34,197 bases of DNA, taken from positions 1-34,197 of the forward strand of contig JAAXHG010000068.1 in the NCBI GenBank assembly GCA_012270995.1, given 5' to 3'. The notes under the pieces were generated by a model. It did not search any database. It was not told the origin of the DNA and saw only the letters and a program-made list of their open reading frames with translations. Shown piece by piece: positions 22,501 to 31,534 of the stretch; positions within the stretch are counted from its first letter, which is position 1; each line of letters opens with the position of its first letter. The translations under genes were made by a program, and so were the position numbers. Origin of the DNA: Vicinamibacteraceae bacterium. Lineage in GTDB: Bacteria; Acidobacteriota; Thermoanaerobaculia; Multivoradales; Multivoraceae.

Positions 22501-23646
22501 TCAGGTCCGGCCGGCGCGGCCGAAGAAACGGCGCCAGCTCATCGCGAGACCGGTCCAGACCAGGACGGCGACGCCTAGGGACACGACGCCGGCGATCGTT
22601 TGCCCGATCACGCCGTACACCTCTCCGGTGTGGGCAAACCGCAACCAACGGCGAATCTTGAAGCCGCGGGTGAAGGTCGGATAGCCGGCGCGCCCGACCA
22701 GCTCGCCGGTCGCCCGGTCGAACAGCAGGTCCTCGCGTTTCGACGGCTGGCGGCCCGTCCCGCGGTCGACCGTGACCACGACGGGATCGTGAATCGACTC
22801 GGGAAGGTCGATCGTGAGCGTCCGCCATTCGGGCGTCTCGGCGCCGGCCTTCGCGGCCAGTGCCTGCAGCTCGACAAACGGGGTCGCCTGGTCCGGCGCG
22901 GCGGATGGGGTCTCCCGCGCGTCCGGCTGCCGCGCCCGCGGCGACTGCTGAAACGGCGGCGTATCGCCCGCCAGCCGATGGACGAGGTCGGCGGCCCATT
23001 GATACGAGATGGTGGCCCCGCTGAAGACGATGATGACGAGCGGAACGGCCGACCAGAAGCCGATCACCTTGTGCCAGTTGTAATCGCGCGCCCGTCCCCT
23101 GAGGCGGGGACGAAACCACAGGGCGAGTTTCCAGGCGCCGCGGCTGCGGGTTGACGGCCACCAGAGGTAGACCCCGCTGACGAGCAGAAACAGGAACCCG
23201 AGGTTGGCGATGGCCACCACCGTCCGACCGATGATCCGGTACTCCCCGTCAAGGGCGAACCACCGGTGCCAGTACATGACGCCGCGGAGGAAGCGTCGCG
23301 TCCGCGTGTCGCCGTTGCCCAGCCGCTCGCCGGTGAAGCGGTCGACATGGACGGTGGCCCCATCGTCGAGCCCGACGACCGCTGGCTTTCGCGGATCCCT
23401 GTGCAAAGCAGCGGAAGTGACGAGACCGGCGGGCGTCCCGGCGGAGGCGCGCGCGATCAAGTCGTCGAGCCCGAGCGGGGCGACGCCGGGGGAGGGCGGG
23501 TCGGCGCGATGCTCGCGCAGCGCCCACTCGTTGAGCTGCGCCTCGTAGGTGAGGATCACGCCGGTCACCGCCAGCATGAGGATGACGGTGCCGGCGGCGA
23601 CGCCGACCGCCAGATGGACCCAGAAGATCGCCCTGCGCAGGGACAT
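22501..23646 (-). CDS. PepSY-domain membrane protein
   Basis: A 381-residue inner-membrane protein of the PepSY-associated TM helix family. The layout is typical: a first helix (AIFWVHLAVGVAAGTVILML, residues 5-24), a periplasmic PepSY region, RGVMYWHRWFAL before a second helix (about 145-166), NWHKVIGFWSAVPLVIIVFS as the third, then a second PepSY-like region with FDRATGELVGRAGY and a last helix near 350-370 after RRWLRFAHTGEVYG. The histidines in helices (H11, YWHRW, NWHK, AHTG) are of the kind that bind haem in related reductases. Relatives are linked to siderophore uptake or ferric reduction. It lies 25 bp downstream of a small Tat lipoprotein gene, so the two are probably one operon. Confidence 0.88.
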   Translation of the reverse strand: MSLRRAIFWVHLAVGVAAGTVILMLAVTGVILTYEAQLNEWALREHRADPPSPGVAPLGLDDLIARASAGTPAGLVTSAALHRDPRKPAVVGLDDGATVHVDRFTGERLGNGDTRTRRFLRGVMYWHRWFALDGEYRIIGRTVVAIANLGFLFLLVSGVYLWWPSTRSRGAWKLALWFRPRLRGRARDYNWHKVIGFWSAVPLVIIVFSGATISYQWAADLVHRLAGDTPPFQQSPRARQPDARETPSAAPDQATPFVELQALAAKAGAETPEWRTLTIDLPESIHDPVVVTVDRGTGRQPSKREDLLFDRATGELVGRAGYPTFTRGFKIRRWLRFAHTGEVYGVIGQTIAGVVSLGVAVLVWTGLAMSWRRFFGRAGRT

Positions 23647-23671
23647 GTCCCGGGCAGCGCCGCGACCGCTC

Positions 23672-23941
23672 CTACTGCTGGCTGTCGGAATCTGTCGCCT
23701 GGTCGGAGTCTGTCGCCTGGTCGGAGTCGGCCGGGGCAGCGGCGTCGCCCCCGCCGTCGGAGTCGGTCCCGCCGGGGCAGGCCGTCGTCACGACGGCGGC
23801 CGCCGCGAGCGATCCGACCGCGACCGCGCGAGAGAGGAACGAGCGGCGATCGACCCGGACAGTGGTGATGTCTTCATCCGTCAGCGAAGTCGGCGTGCCG
23901 GGACGATTGACTTCAGGCTCGTTCTTCTCCGATCTACCCAT
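23672..23941 (-). CDS. Small Tat-exported lipoprotein-like protein with acidic tail
   Basis: An 89-residue protein. VDRRSFLSRAV (about 30-40) is a clear twin-arginine motif, followed by a hydrophobic stretch (AVAVGSLAAAAVVTTAC) that ends in a Cys suited to lipidation. The mature part is only about 34 residues, rich in Asp, Gly, Ser and Ala, with the tandem unit DSDQAT. Such a short, acidic mature protein cannot hold a folded cofactor domain. It may bind metal ions by its Asp residues or be a membrane tag for the PepSY protein encoded 25 bp downstream. Small Tat proteins of unknown role beside membrane redox proteins are common; I know no name for this one. Confidence 0.7.
   Translation of the reverse strand: MGRSEKNEPEVNRPGTPTSLTDEDITTVRVDRRSFLSRAVAVGSLAAAAVVTTACPGGTDSDGGGDAAAPADSDQATDSDQATDSDSQQ
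23684..23728 (-). repeat. 18-bp tandem repeat, 2.5 copies, inside the Tat lipoprotein gene
   Basis: The units 23684-23701 and 23702-23719 differ by one base (GTCGGAATC versus GTCGGAGTC) and a half unit follows (23720-23728). On the coding strand they give DSDQAT repeats. The repeat keeps frame and probably arose by recent slippage. Confidence 0.85.
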
Positions 23942-24057
23942 GACATTGCTCCTGCGTTCGGAAACTGGGACCGAGTGGGTCCAGTATGGTAGAGATGCGG
24001 GCCTTGGGAGTCAAGCCGCGACCCGATCCCTGAGCCAATGCGCGAGAACGAATCACG

Positions 24058-25287
24058 ATGGGCCACGACGCGCGGAGCGCCCAGATGACGACGGACCACA
24101 CCGGGCGGGGATCGGCGAATGACCGCGACTGGTACGCTTGGCTCCTCGATCCGCTGCCGCCGGCGGAGTTCGAGAACGACTACTACGAGCAAGGGTCCCT
24201 TCACATCCGGCGCGACGCGCCGGCGTACTACGCCGGGCTCCTCTCGGTGAGCGACCTCGACACCGTGCTCGGCACCCACTCGGCCGGTCATCGCGACATC
24301 AAGCTCGTTCGTGCCGACGGCGACGTTGCTTCCCGTGAGTACGCGAACGACGCCGGCAGGGTCCAGCCGCTTGAGGTCGCCAGGCACTTCGACGACGGCG
24401 CGACCATCATCTTCAACCAGCTTCAGACGCGCGTACCGACGCTGGCGCGGCTGTGCGTGGCGCTCGGACGGCGCTTCTCATCGCGGGCCCAGACCAACGT
24501 GTATCTCACGCCGCCCGAGGCGCAGGGGTTCGCCCCGCATTGGGACACCCACGACGTCTTCGTGTTGCAGATCAGCGGCACCAAGCGCTGGTCGATCTAC
24601 GACACCAAGGTGAAACTGCCACTCCGGGGCCAGGGCTTCGAACGCGGTACGCCGCCCGGCGACGTCAGCGACGAGTTCGAGCTCGGCCCGGGCAGCGCCC
24701 TCTACATCCCACGAGGTCTGATGCACTCGGCCCGTTCGACCGGGCAGACGTCGTTGCACATCACGCTCGGGCTCACGGCGTTCACATGGGCCGAGTTCCT
24801 CGTCGAAAGCGTTACCGCGGCGGCGCTCGAGGAAGAATCGCTGCGCCGGAATCTCCCTCGCGACTTCGCTCGGGACGAATTCCCCCTGGCCGAGCGAGAG
24901 CGCCTGTTCGGCGAGAAGCTGGCGTTCGTGCAGTCGCGATTCGATGCCGAGGTCGTGTGGCGCCGCTTCGCGGACGAGGTCCTGGCCGCCGACGTACCCC
25001 TGTTCACCGACCTGCTCAGCCAGCGGCTCCACGGAGACCGGCTGACGCCCCGCTCGCGGGTAAGGCGCCGAGCCGGGCTGCTCATCGAAGCCGTGCCGGA
25101 CACGGAGTCGTGCCTCCTCCGGTTCGGTGGCCGGGAACTCAGGCTGCCGGCCGGGGTGTGGCCGGCGCTTCGGTTCGCGACGACGACCGACGAGTTCGCC
25201 ATCGAGGACCTGCCCGACTGCCTGGATGCCGAGGGAAAGCTGACCCTGGTGGCGCGACTCGTCCGAGAGGGGGTTCTCCAGCGCTGA
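24058..25287 (+). CDS. JmjC/cupin-type Fe(II), 2-oxoglutarate oxygenase-like protein
   Basis: A 409-residue cupin of the JmjC kind related to bacterial ribosomal oxygenases (YcfD/ROXA, eukaryotic NO66/MINA53). The iron ligands are H161 and D163 in PHWDTHDVF and H223 in PRGLMHSARS. NVYLTPPEAQGFAPH and QISGTKRWSIY are hallmark blocks, and the C-terminus has the winged-helix-like region of these proteins. It may start at 24058 or at the ATG at 24085 (nine residues shorter). Known relatives hydroxylate ribosomal proteins on Arg or His, but relatives with unknown targets are common, so the substrate is not set. It is divergent from the PepSY/Tat operon across 116 bp. Confidence 0.85.
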   Translation: MGHDARSAQMTTDHTGRGSANDRDWYAWLLDPLPPAEFENDYYEQGSLHIRRDAPAYYAGLLSVSDLDTVLGTHSAGHRDIKLVRADGDVASREYANDAGRVQPLEVARHFDDGATIIFNQLQTRVPTLARLCVALGRRFSSRAQTNVYLTPPEAQGFAPHWDTHDVFVLQISGTKRWSIYDTKVKLPLRGQGFERGTPPGDVSDEFELGPGSALYIPRGLMHSARSTGQTSLHITLGLTAFTWAEFLVESVTAAALEEESLRRNLPRDFARDEFPLAERERLFGEKLAFVQSRFDAEVVWRRFADEVLAADVPLFTDLLSQRLHGDRLTPRSRVRRRAGLLIEAVPDTESCLLRFGGRELRLPAGVWPALRFATTTDEFAIEDLPDCLDAEGKLTLVARLVREGVLQR

Positions 25288-25802
25288 GCACGCTCAACGC
25301 TGACTTGCATGGAACAACGAGCCACGCCGGCGACGCCGACGCCATCGTGCCGTACCCGGAGAACGCGGCCTCGCTGCCGGGGCGCGCGCCGCGCAGTGGG
25401 CTGGTCACGCTGCGGGATGGCTCACACGTCGGTTTCGCCGACATCGCCCGCTATACCTCCCCCCGCTGGTCCAGGCATGGCGACACGCTAGCGTGCGGCG
25501 CCCTGATGGGCGCGGTGGCGGAAGACGCCAACCTCGGCGATGTGGCCGGGCTGGGAGGACTGGAACAGGGGGTGAACCCGGGCCAGAGCAGCACGCCGTG
25601 CGATCCACTCCCGAGCGTGCGGTCGATGCGGCCGGCACGCCAGCAGATGCTGACGATTCTCGCCGCCTTCTCGTTCTTCGAGAGCCGGTTCGCCGAGGAC
25701 GCTGCCGATCGCAAGAGGGCGGTCGACTATCTCGCCACGGGACTGGCCGCGGAGAACGACGACGTGACGGTGCGACTGCCCGAAGCTCGTCGCACGGGGT
25801 GA
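25288..25802 (+). pseudogene. C-terminal remnant of an alpha/beta hydrolase gene
   Basis: Right after the cupin stop, the +3 frame (first possible start TTG 25305) encodes about 165 residues that look real. HAGDADAIVPYPENAASLPG has the Asp of the catalytic triad (GDxDxxVP), and LVTLRDGSHVGFADIARY has the catalytic His (GSHVGF). A helical ARQQMLTILAAFSFFESRFAE follows. In intact hydrolases this is preceded by 150 or more residues with the GxSxG nucleophile; those are absent, as the sequence upstream is cupin coding sequence. I conclude that the gene lost its 5' half, probably in a rearrangement near 25290-25310. No such gene appears elsewhere in the window. Confidence 0.6.
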
Positions 25803-25813
25803 CGGAGCAGCAG

Positions 25814-27175
25814 CTAGCGAGCGGCCCCGACCAGGGCGAGCAACTCGTCGACTTCCTTCGGTACAGCCGCACTCAGGATCTCCGGCTCGCCTTCGGTGAT
25901 CAGCACCGTGTCCTCGACGCGGATGTGGATGTTCCGCTCCGGGATCTCGAGGATCGGCTCGACGGCGATGACCATTCCCGGCTCGAAGGGGAGAGAGCCG
26001 TCGCCGACGTCGTGGACCGAGAGGCCGACGAAGTGGCCGGCCCCGTGGGCCGGCTTGTCCTCGAAGCCCCAGCGGTCGTAGATCTCGCGGCAGATCGCGG
26101 TCGTCTCGCGCCGGGTGACGCCCGGGCGCATGGCGGCGATGATCGCCTTCTGGGCTTCGAGCACGGCGCGGTAGGCCCGTTCCTGGACCTCGTCGAACTT
26201 GCCCGTAACCGGCCAGGTTCGGGTGATGTCCATCGTCATGTAGGCGAAGGAAGCGCCGTAGTCCATGACGACCAGGTCGCCGTCCTGTAGCTGCCGGTCG
26301 TTCTTCACCCAGTGCCAGATCAGGCCGTTGGGACCTGAGCCGACGATCGCGGGGTAGGCCTCCATCTCGGCACCGTGCTTCAGGAACACGTGCTTGGCCG
26401 CGGCCTCCAGTTCGTACTCCCAGCCGCCGGTGCGGGTGGCGCGGATGGCCGCCGCGACGCCCTCGGCGCTGACCTGGCCGGCGCGGCGCAGAACTTCGAT
26501 CTCGCGCGGCGTCTTGATCATGCGCAGGCGATCGAGGTGCGGCGTCAGGTCGCGCAGCTCGGCATAGGGGTAGCGGCCGCGAATCGTCGCGATCTGGTGG
26601 GCCTGCTCGGTCGGCTGGCCGCCCCAGGGGTTCTGCTCGCGCCGGCCGAGGTAAAGGCCTTTCTCGCTGCGCGCCAGGTCGAGTTCGTCGCGTTCGCCCA
26701 GGCGCATCCAAAGGAGATTTCCGGCCTTTCCCAGCATCCGGCCGCGGCGGCGGGCCAGGTGCTCGGGCAGGTAGGCGAGGTGGTCGACCTCGAAGCCGCT
26801 GCCCTTGGCCTGCTCGGGGGCATAGAGCCAGTTCGGGCCGTCGATGAACTTCTCCCGATCGCCCTGGTGGGGAAGGTAGAGGCGGGCCTCGCAGCCGTCG
26901 ACCTCAAGCAGGAGGACGGCGTTCCGGCCCTCGTACCCGGTCAGGTAGAAGAAGTCGTGGTCCTGCCGGAAGCGGGCACCGTAGCGCGGCATCGTCTCCG
27001 AGAACAGGAGCACCGCGCCGACGTCGAGGCGTTCGCAAAGGCGCGCCCGTCGTTCCGCGAATTCTCCGGGCGGATAGGTGGCCCGCTGGGCGGTTGCCAC
27101 ACTGGCGGCGAAGAAAGTCGAGAGAAATAGGGCCGCAGAAAGGCACTTTCTGGTATTTTCCGCGGTTTGAGTCAT
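25814..27175 (-). CDS. pepP: Secreted Xaa-Pro aminopeptidase (M24B family)
   Basis: A 453-residue metalloaminopeptidase that removes the N-terminal residue before a proline. The metal ligands of the pita-bread fold are all visible: VMDYGASFAYMTMDITR (two Asp), AHGAGHFVGLSVHD (His), VIAVEPIL (Glu) and IRVEDTVLIT (Glu). The N-terminal creatinase-like domain (AVLLFSETMPRYGARFRQDHDF) matches PepP. The start at 27175 gives a signal peptide (ending SVATAQ), so unlike E. coli PepP it is exported. The frame also stays open to an ATG at 27220 inside the end of the fumarase gene, but that adds residues ahead of a good signal. It is just downstream of fumarase on the same strand, so the two may be co-transcribed. 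Confidence 0.9.
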   Translation of the reverse strand: MTQTAENTRKCLSAALFLSTFFAASVATAQRATYPPGEFAERRARLCERLDVGAVLLFSETMPRYGARFRQDHDFFYLTGYEGRNAVLLLEVDGCEARLYLPHQGDREKFIDGPNWLYAPEQAKGSGFEVDHLAYLPEHLARRRGRMLGKAGNLLWMRLGERDELDLARSEKGLYLGRREQNPWGGQPTEQAHQIATIRGRYPYAELRDLTPHLDRLRMIKTPREIEVLRRAGQVSAEGVAAAIRATRTGGWEYELEAAAKHVFLKHGAEMEAYPAIVGSGPNGLIWHWVKNDRQLQDGDLVVMDYGASFAYMTMDITRTWPVTGKFDEVQERAYRAVLEAQKAIIAAMRPGVTRRETTAICREIYDRWGFEDKPAHGAGHFVGLSVHDVGDGSLPFEPGMVIAVEPILEIPERNIHIRVEDTVLITEGEPEILSAAVPKEVDELLALVGAAR

Positions 27176-27200
27176 TTTCTGGGGAGAAACAGGGAGACAC

Positions 27201-28853
27201 CTACCGGTTTTTGCCGCCACCGATGGCCACCGCTCGACTTTTCTCGAAGGGCGAGAAGAAATCGTTCCCCTTGTCGTCGATCACGATGAAGGCGGGGAAG
27301 TTCTCGACCTCGATCTGCCAGATGGCCTCCATGCCGAGATCCTCGAACTCGCGCAGCTCGACCTTCCGGATGCTCTGTTCGGCGAGTGCCGCCGCCGGGC
27401 CGCCGATCGAGCCGAGATGGAAGCCGCCGTGCCTCTCGCAGGCGCGGCGCACTTCAGGCGAGCGGTTGCCCTTGGCCAGCATGACCATGCTGCCGCCGTG
27501 GCTCTGGAACAGCTCGACGTAGGGGTCCATGCGGCCGGCGGTCGTCGGACCGAAGGAGCCGGACGCCTTGCCTTCGGGTTTCTTGGCGGGGCCGGCGTAG
27601 TAGACCGGTTGGTCCTTGAAGTACTGAGGCAGGTCCTCGCCGCGGTCGAGCAGTTCCTTGAGCCGGGCGTGGGCGATGTCGCGGGCGACGACCATCGGGC
27701 CGGTGAGCGCCAGCCGCGTGGCGACCGGGTACTTCGACAGCTCGGCCCGGATCTCGTCCATCGGCCGGTTCAGATCGATGGCGACGACCTGGCCGCTGAG
27801 TTCGTCCTCGTCGATCTCGGGCAGGTACTTCGCGGGATTCTCTTCGAGTTGCTCGAGGAAGACTCCGTCGCGGTTGATCCGGCCCAGGATCTGGCGGTCG
27901 GCCGAGCAGGACACGCCGAGCCCGACCGGCAGTGAGGCGCCGTGGCGCGGCAGGCGGATGACCCGCACGTCGTGGGCGAAGTACTTGCCGCCGAACTGGG
28001 CGCCGATGCCGATCCGGGTGCAGAGCTCGAAGATCTGCTGCTCCATCTCCAGGTCGCGGAAGGCGCGGCCGCGTTCGTTGCCGCTCATCGGCAGGTCGTC
28101 CAGCGCGTGGCAGGTCGCTAGCTTGAGCGTCTTCATCGTCGCCTCGGCCGACGTGCCGCCGACGACCAGGGCGATGTGGTACGGCGGGCAGGCCGACGTA
28201 CCGAGTGTGCGGAGCTTCTCGTCGACGAAGTTCATCAGCGAGATCGGGTTCAGGATCGCCCTCGTCTCCTGGTACAGGAAGCACTTGTTCGCCGAGCCGC
28301 CGCCCTTCGCGATGAACAGGAAGCGGTACTCGTCGCCGCGCGCCGCGTAGAGGTCGACCTGGGCGGGAAGGTTGGTGCCGGTGTTCTGCTCCTCGTACAT
28401 CGACAGCGGCGCCATCTGGGAGTAGCGGAGGTTCCGCTCCTGGTAGGCGTCGAAGATGCCCCGGCAGAGTTCCTTCTCGTCGTCGAAGTCGGTGTAGACG
28501 TCCTGTCCCTTGTAGCCGAGAACGATCGCGGTGCCGGTGTCCTGGCAACCGGGCAGCACCCGGCCGGCCGCGATGTTCGCGTTCTTCAGCAGCTCCATCG
28601 CCACGAAGCGGTCGTTCGCCGACGACTCAGGATCGTCCAGGACGCGGCGCAACTGCTCCAGGTGGCTCGCCCGCAGCAGGTGTGCGATGTCGTCCATCGC
28701 GTCGCGGGCGATCAACCGCAGCGCCTCGGGCTCGATGTGCAGGGTCTCGCGGTCGCCGGCGGACTCGACGCGGACGTGGTCCGAGGTCAGCTGGCGGTAC
28801 TCCGGCCCGTCGCCCCGGTGTTCGAACATGTGCTGGTGGTGGAAGTCGGTCAT
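27201..28853 (-). CDS. fumA: Class I fumarate hydratase (iron-sulfur)
   Basis: A 550-residue class I fumarase, which interconverts fumarate and malate in the citric acid cycle. The three cysteines that hold the 4Fe-4S cluster are C103 in [10 protein letters not shown]222 in SACPPYH and C316 in VSCSADR. Other hallmarks are [46 protein letters not shown] and [10 protein letters not shown]. The length matches E. coli FumA/FumB (about 548). Both the alpha-type N-terminal and beta-type C-terminal parts are fused in one chain. This is a housekeeping gene. It is divergent from an aldose epimerase gene. A 16-base piece of the intergenic repeat family lies 28 bases upstream of its start. Confidence 0.95.
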   Translation of the reverse strand: MTDFHHQHMFEHRGDGPEYRQLTSDHVRVESAGDRETLHIEPEALRLIARDAMDDIAHLLRASHLEQLRRVLDDPESSANDRFVAMELLKNANIAAGRVLPGCQDTGTAIVLGYKGQDVYTDFDDEKELCRGIFDAYQERNLRYSQMAPLSMYEEQNTGTNLPAQVDLYAARGDEYRFLFIAKGGGSANKCFLYQETRAILNPISLMNFVDEKLRTLGTSACPPYHIALVVGGTSAEATMKTLKLATCHALDDLPMSGNERGRAFRDLEMEQQIFELCTRIGIGAQFGGKYFAHDVRVIRLPRHGASLPVGLGVSCSADRQILGRINRDGVFLEQLEENPAKYLPEIDEDELSGQVVAIDLNRPMDEIRAELSKYPVATRLALTGPMVVARDIAHARLKELLDRGEDLPQYFKDQPVYYAGPAKKPEGKASGSFGPTTAGRMDPYVELFQSHGGSMVMLAKGNRSPEVRRACERHGGFHLGSIGGPAAALAEQSIRKVELREFEDLGMEAIWQIEVENFPAFIVIDDKGNDFFSPFEKSRAVAIGGGKNR

Positions 28854-28880
28854 GGCTGCCCGCGAGTCTGCGCGACGGAG

Positions 28881-28896
28881 CGCCGCGAAGCAAGTT
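28881..28896 (-). repeat. 16-base match to intergenic repeat
   Basis: On the minus strand AACTTGCTTCGCGGCG is identical to bases 14493-14508 of repeat copy 1, the loop and 3' side of its inner stem. The flanks differ, so this is at most a decayed fragment of that element, in the leader of the fumarase gene. Confidence 0.4.
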
Positions 28897-28927
28897 GGTC
28901 AGGGCGAGCCGCTGCTAGTGTGCCCGC

Positions 28928-30130
28928 TTGACTGTGCGGTTCCCCGTCCCCATCCTTCTCCTCGCCGGCGTCGGCGCGGGGGCGTGTGGGTACACGGTTC
29001 CTCCGCCCGAGATGCCCGAAGAGATGGCCGCCATGCTTGAGATTGTGCAAGTGACCCGGCGTCCGTGGGGCGAGGTCGACGGCAGGGAGGTCGAGATCTT
29101 CCGTCTCGCGTCGGAAACGGGGCTCCAGGCCGAGATCGCCGAACTCGGCGGCGCGATCGTGTCCCTGACGGCCCAGGGCCGCGACGGCGAGTTCGCCGAT
29201 GTCGTGCTCGGCTTCGACGACCTCGGTTCCTATCTCGCGGACACGAACCCCTACTTCGGCGTTGTCGTCGGGCGCTATGCGAATCGCATCGCCGGGGGCC
29301 GCTTCACTCTCGACGGCGAGACCTACGTCCTGCCCCGGAACGACGGGAAGAACAGCCTCCACGGCGGCATCCGAGGACTCAGCCGCGTGGTCTGGGAGGG
29401 CGAGCCGTTCGAGAACAGCGACGGGGCGGGCGTCGTGCTCCGGTACCGGAGTCCCGATGGCGAGGAAGGCTACCCGGGCAACGTGGACTTCCGCGTGCGC
29501 TACCTGTTGACGTCGGTCGGCGACCTTCGCATCGAAGCGGAGGCGGTGACCGACGAGCCCACCGTCGTCAACCTGTCCTTCCACTCGTACTTCAATCTCA
29601 AGGGGGAGGGCGAGGGCGACATCCTGGACCACGAACTCCTGCTCAACAGCGAGCAGTACACGCCCGTCGACGACACATTGATTCCGACTGGCGCGATCGC
29701 GCCGACCGAAGGCACGCCGATGGACTTCCGGACCGCGGCGGCGATCGGTGACCGGATCGACGAGGACTTCGACCAGCTTCGCTTCGGCGGCGGCTACGAC
29801 CACAACTGGGTGCTGCGGCCGGCGGAGGAAGACGGCGAAATGCGTCTGGCTGCCACCGTGGTCGAACCGACGAGTGGCAGGAAGCTGGTCGTGAGAACGA
29901 CGGCACCGGGGCTGCAGCTCTACACCGGCAACTTCCTCGACGGCGCCCTGGTTGGCAAGAGCGGCCGCCCGTACGTTCACCGAAGTGGCCTGTGCCTCGA
30001 GACCCAGCACTTCCCCGACTCTCCGAACCAGCCGGGGTTTCCCAGCACGGTGCTGCGGCCGGGCGAGACCTACCGGCAGGTCACGGAGTACCAGCTCCTG
30101 ACCGGTGGTTCCATGTTGGGGCTGGAGTAG
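28928..30130 (+). CDS. galM: Lipoprotein aldose 1-epimerase (mutarotase)
   Basis: A 400-residue aldose 1-epimerase, which interconverts alpha and beta anomers of hexoses. Catalytic positions are H145 (NSLHGG), H219 (SFHSYFNL), D291 in YDHNW and E358 in CLETQHFPDSPN, the usual general acid and base. NRIAGGRFTLDG and PGNVDFRVRY are family blocks. The start is TTG 28928 or GTG 28934. Either gives a signal ending AGAC with C20 (from TTG) lipidated, so it would sit in the envelope, unlike the cytoplasmic E. coli GalM. A periplasmic mutarotase fits uptake of sugars, or could feed the periplasmic PQQ dehydrogenase if that enzyme uses a sugar. Confidence 0.9.
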   Translation: MTVRFPVPILLLAGVGAGACGYTVPPPEMPEEMAAMLEIVQVTRRPWGEVDGREVEIFRLASETGLQAEIAELGGAIVSLTAQGRDGEFADVVLGFDDLGSYLADTNPYFGVVVGRYANRIAGGRFTLDGETYVLPRNDGKNSLHGGIRGLSRVVWEGEPFENSDGAGVVLRYRSPDGEEGYPGNVDFRVRYLLTSVGDLRIEAEAVTDEPTVVNLSFHSYFNLKGEGEGDILDHELLLNSEQYTPVDDTLIPTGAIAPTEGTPMDFRTAAAIGDRIDEDFDQLRFGGGYDHNWVLRPAEEDGEMRLAATVVEPTSGRKLVVRTTAPGLQLYTGNFLDGALVGKSGRPYVHRSGLCLETQHFPDSPNQPGFPSTVLRPGETYRQVTEYQLLTGGSMLGLE

Positions 30131-30198
30131 CCGGAAGATGCTCCGCCGCCGCGCCTAGGCCCGAAACCATCGGTTCCACGCCGCGTAAACGAGAACCA

Positions 30199-30204
30199 TA
30201 GAAT
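30199..30204 (+). promoter_or_regulatory. TAGAAT, possible -10 element of the exporter operon
   Basis: TAGAAT in the context CATAGAATGCGC lies 58 bases upstream of the adaptor start, in the 131-bp gap after the epimerase. Bases 18376-18381 sit in nearly the same context. No convincing -35 at 17 bp is seen. Confidence 0.35.
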
Positions 30205-30261
30205 GCGCGGCATGGAACGATCGGCCGGCGGCGCCAGTCCGCCGAAGCGAGCGGTGCGCCG

Positions 30262-31497
30262 GTGAACGCGCCGGCAAGTCAGGGTGACGGCCCCGAGAGC
30301 CCGCCGCCGCGGCCCGATCTGTCGATCCTGCGCGACGACGACGAGTACGAATACCGGCCCCGGCGCGGACGCTTCATCAAGTGGGGAATCGTCCTGCTGC
30401 TTGTCGCGGCCGCGGTCTTCGCCTTCTACCGCGTGCCGCCCGACCAGTACGTGCCCTTCCTCATGCCCGAGGTCGAGACGACGACGGTCCAGCGCCTGAC
30501 CCCCGAGCAGGCGTCCACGGTGCTCACCGCGACCGGCTACACCTACGCCCGGGTGCGGGCCGCGGTGGGGGCGAAGATCATCGGCCGGATCACGGAACTT
30601 CACGTCGACGAGGGTGACGCGGTGGCGGCCGGCGACGTGATCGCCGTGCTCGACAGCGATGACCTCGAGGCGGCGGTGCGCCGTGCCCAGGCGTCGCTGA
30701 TCGAGGCGACGGCGCGACTTGCCGATGCGGTGCGGGAGGAGGCCCGCCAGCGACGGATCGTCGAGGCGGGCGTGGCGCCCTCCGCCGACCTGGACGCGGC
30801 GGTCACCCAGCTTCAGGTGACGCGTGCCCAGGTGGGCACGGCGCGGGCGAACCTGGAGTCGATTGAAGCGCAGCTCGCCTACACGGTCATTCATGCCCCG
30901 GTCGACGGGGTGGTCATCGAGCGGACGGTCGAAGTGGGGGAGATGGTCGCGCCGGGGGGATTCACCAGCCAGCAGGCCACTGGCGCGCTGGTACGGATCG
31001 CCGACCCGACCTCGCTCGAGGTCGAGGCGGACATCAACGAGAGTTTCATCGCCCGGATCCAGCTCGGCCAGCCGGCGACGATCAAGGTCGACGCCGTGCC
31101 GGACGACGAGTACCACGGCACGCTGCGACAGATCGTGCCGACCGCCGACCGCCAGCGCGCCGTGGTCCAGGTCAAGGTCACGATCGACGACCGCGACGAG
31201 CGCCTGGTGCCGGACATGAGCTGCAGCGTCACGTTCCTGCAAGAGGGTGTTGACGAGACGGTGCTCCAGGCGGAACCGAAGATCCTGGTCGCGGCGGAGG
31301 CGGTGGCGAACGACGGCGGCGGCGACTACGTACTGCTTCTGCGCGAGGGCCGCCTGGAGCGGCTGCCGATCGAACTCGGCCTGGAGCAGGACGGCAACCA
31401 GTTCGAGGTGTTGTCCGGCCTTCGCGGCGGTGAGGTGGTGGTGCGAAGTCCGACACCGGAACTCACACCGGGCCTGCGCGTACGCGAAGCCTCATAG
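30262..31497 (+). CDS. Periplasmic adaptor (HlyD/MacA-like) of an ABC exporter
   Basis: A 411-residue membrane fusion protein. After a Pro-rich cytosolic start comes one membrane segment (about 40-57, WGIVLLLVAAAVFAFY). Then VGAKIIGRITELHVDEGDAV is the first half of a lipoyl domain, a coiled-coil hairpin rich in Ala, Arg and Glu follows (about 134-208), and AYTVIHAPVDGVVIERTVEV is the other lipoyl half. A beta-barrel region (EVEADINESFIARIQLGQPA) and a membrane-proximal domain complete it. The GTG at 30262 is the only in-frame start near the N-terminus. It is followed 37 bp later by an ATPase and two permease genes, the macAB-type layout. No outer-membrane channel gene is in view. Confidence 0.9.
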   Translation: MNAPASQGDGPESPPPRPDLSILRDDDEYEYRPRRGRFIKWGIVLLLVAAAVFAFYRVPPDQYVPFLMPEVETTTVQRLTPEQASTVLTATGYTYARVRAAVGAKIIGRITELHVDEGDAVAAGDVIAVLDSDDLEAAVRRAQASLIEATARLADAVREEARQRRIVEAGVAPSADLDAAVTQLQVTRAQVGTARANLESIEAQLAYTVIHAPVDGVVIERTVEVGEMVAPGGFTSQQATGALVRIADPTSLEVEADINESFIARIQLGQPATIKVDAVPDDEYHGTLRQIVPTADRQRAVVQVKVTIDDRDERLVPDMSCSVTFLQEGVDETVLQAEPKILVAAEAVANDGGGDYVLLLREGRLERLPIELGLEQDGNQFEVLSGLRGGEVVVRSPTPELTPGLRVREAS

Positions 31498-31534
31498 AGC
31501 AGCGAGCAGAGAGATTCCACGAAGGAGCTGATAG

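Noticed and set aside
28850..30010. Minus-strand frame opposite the aldose epimerase
   Set aside because: The plus strand encodes all catalytic residues of the epimerase; the antisense translation has no recognisable family.
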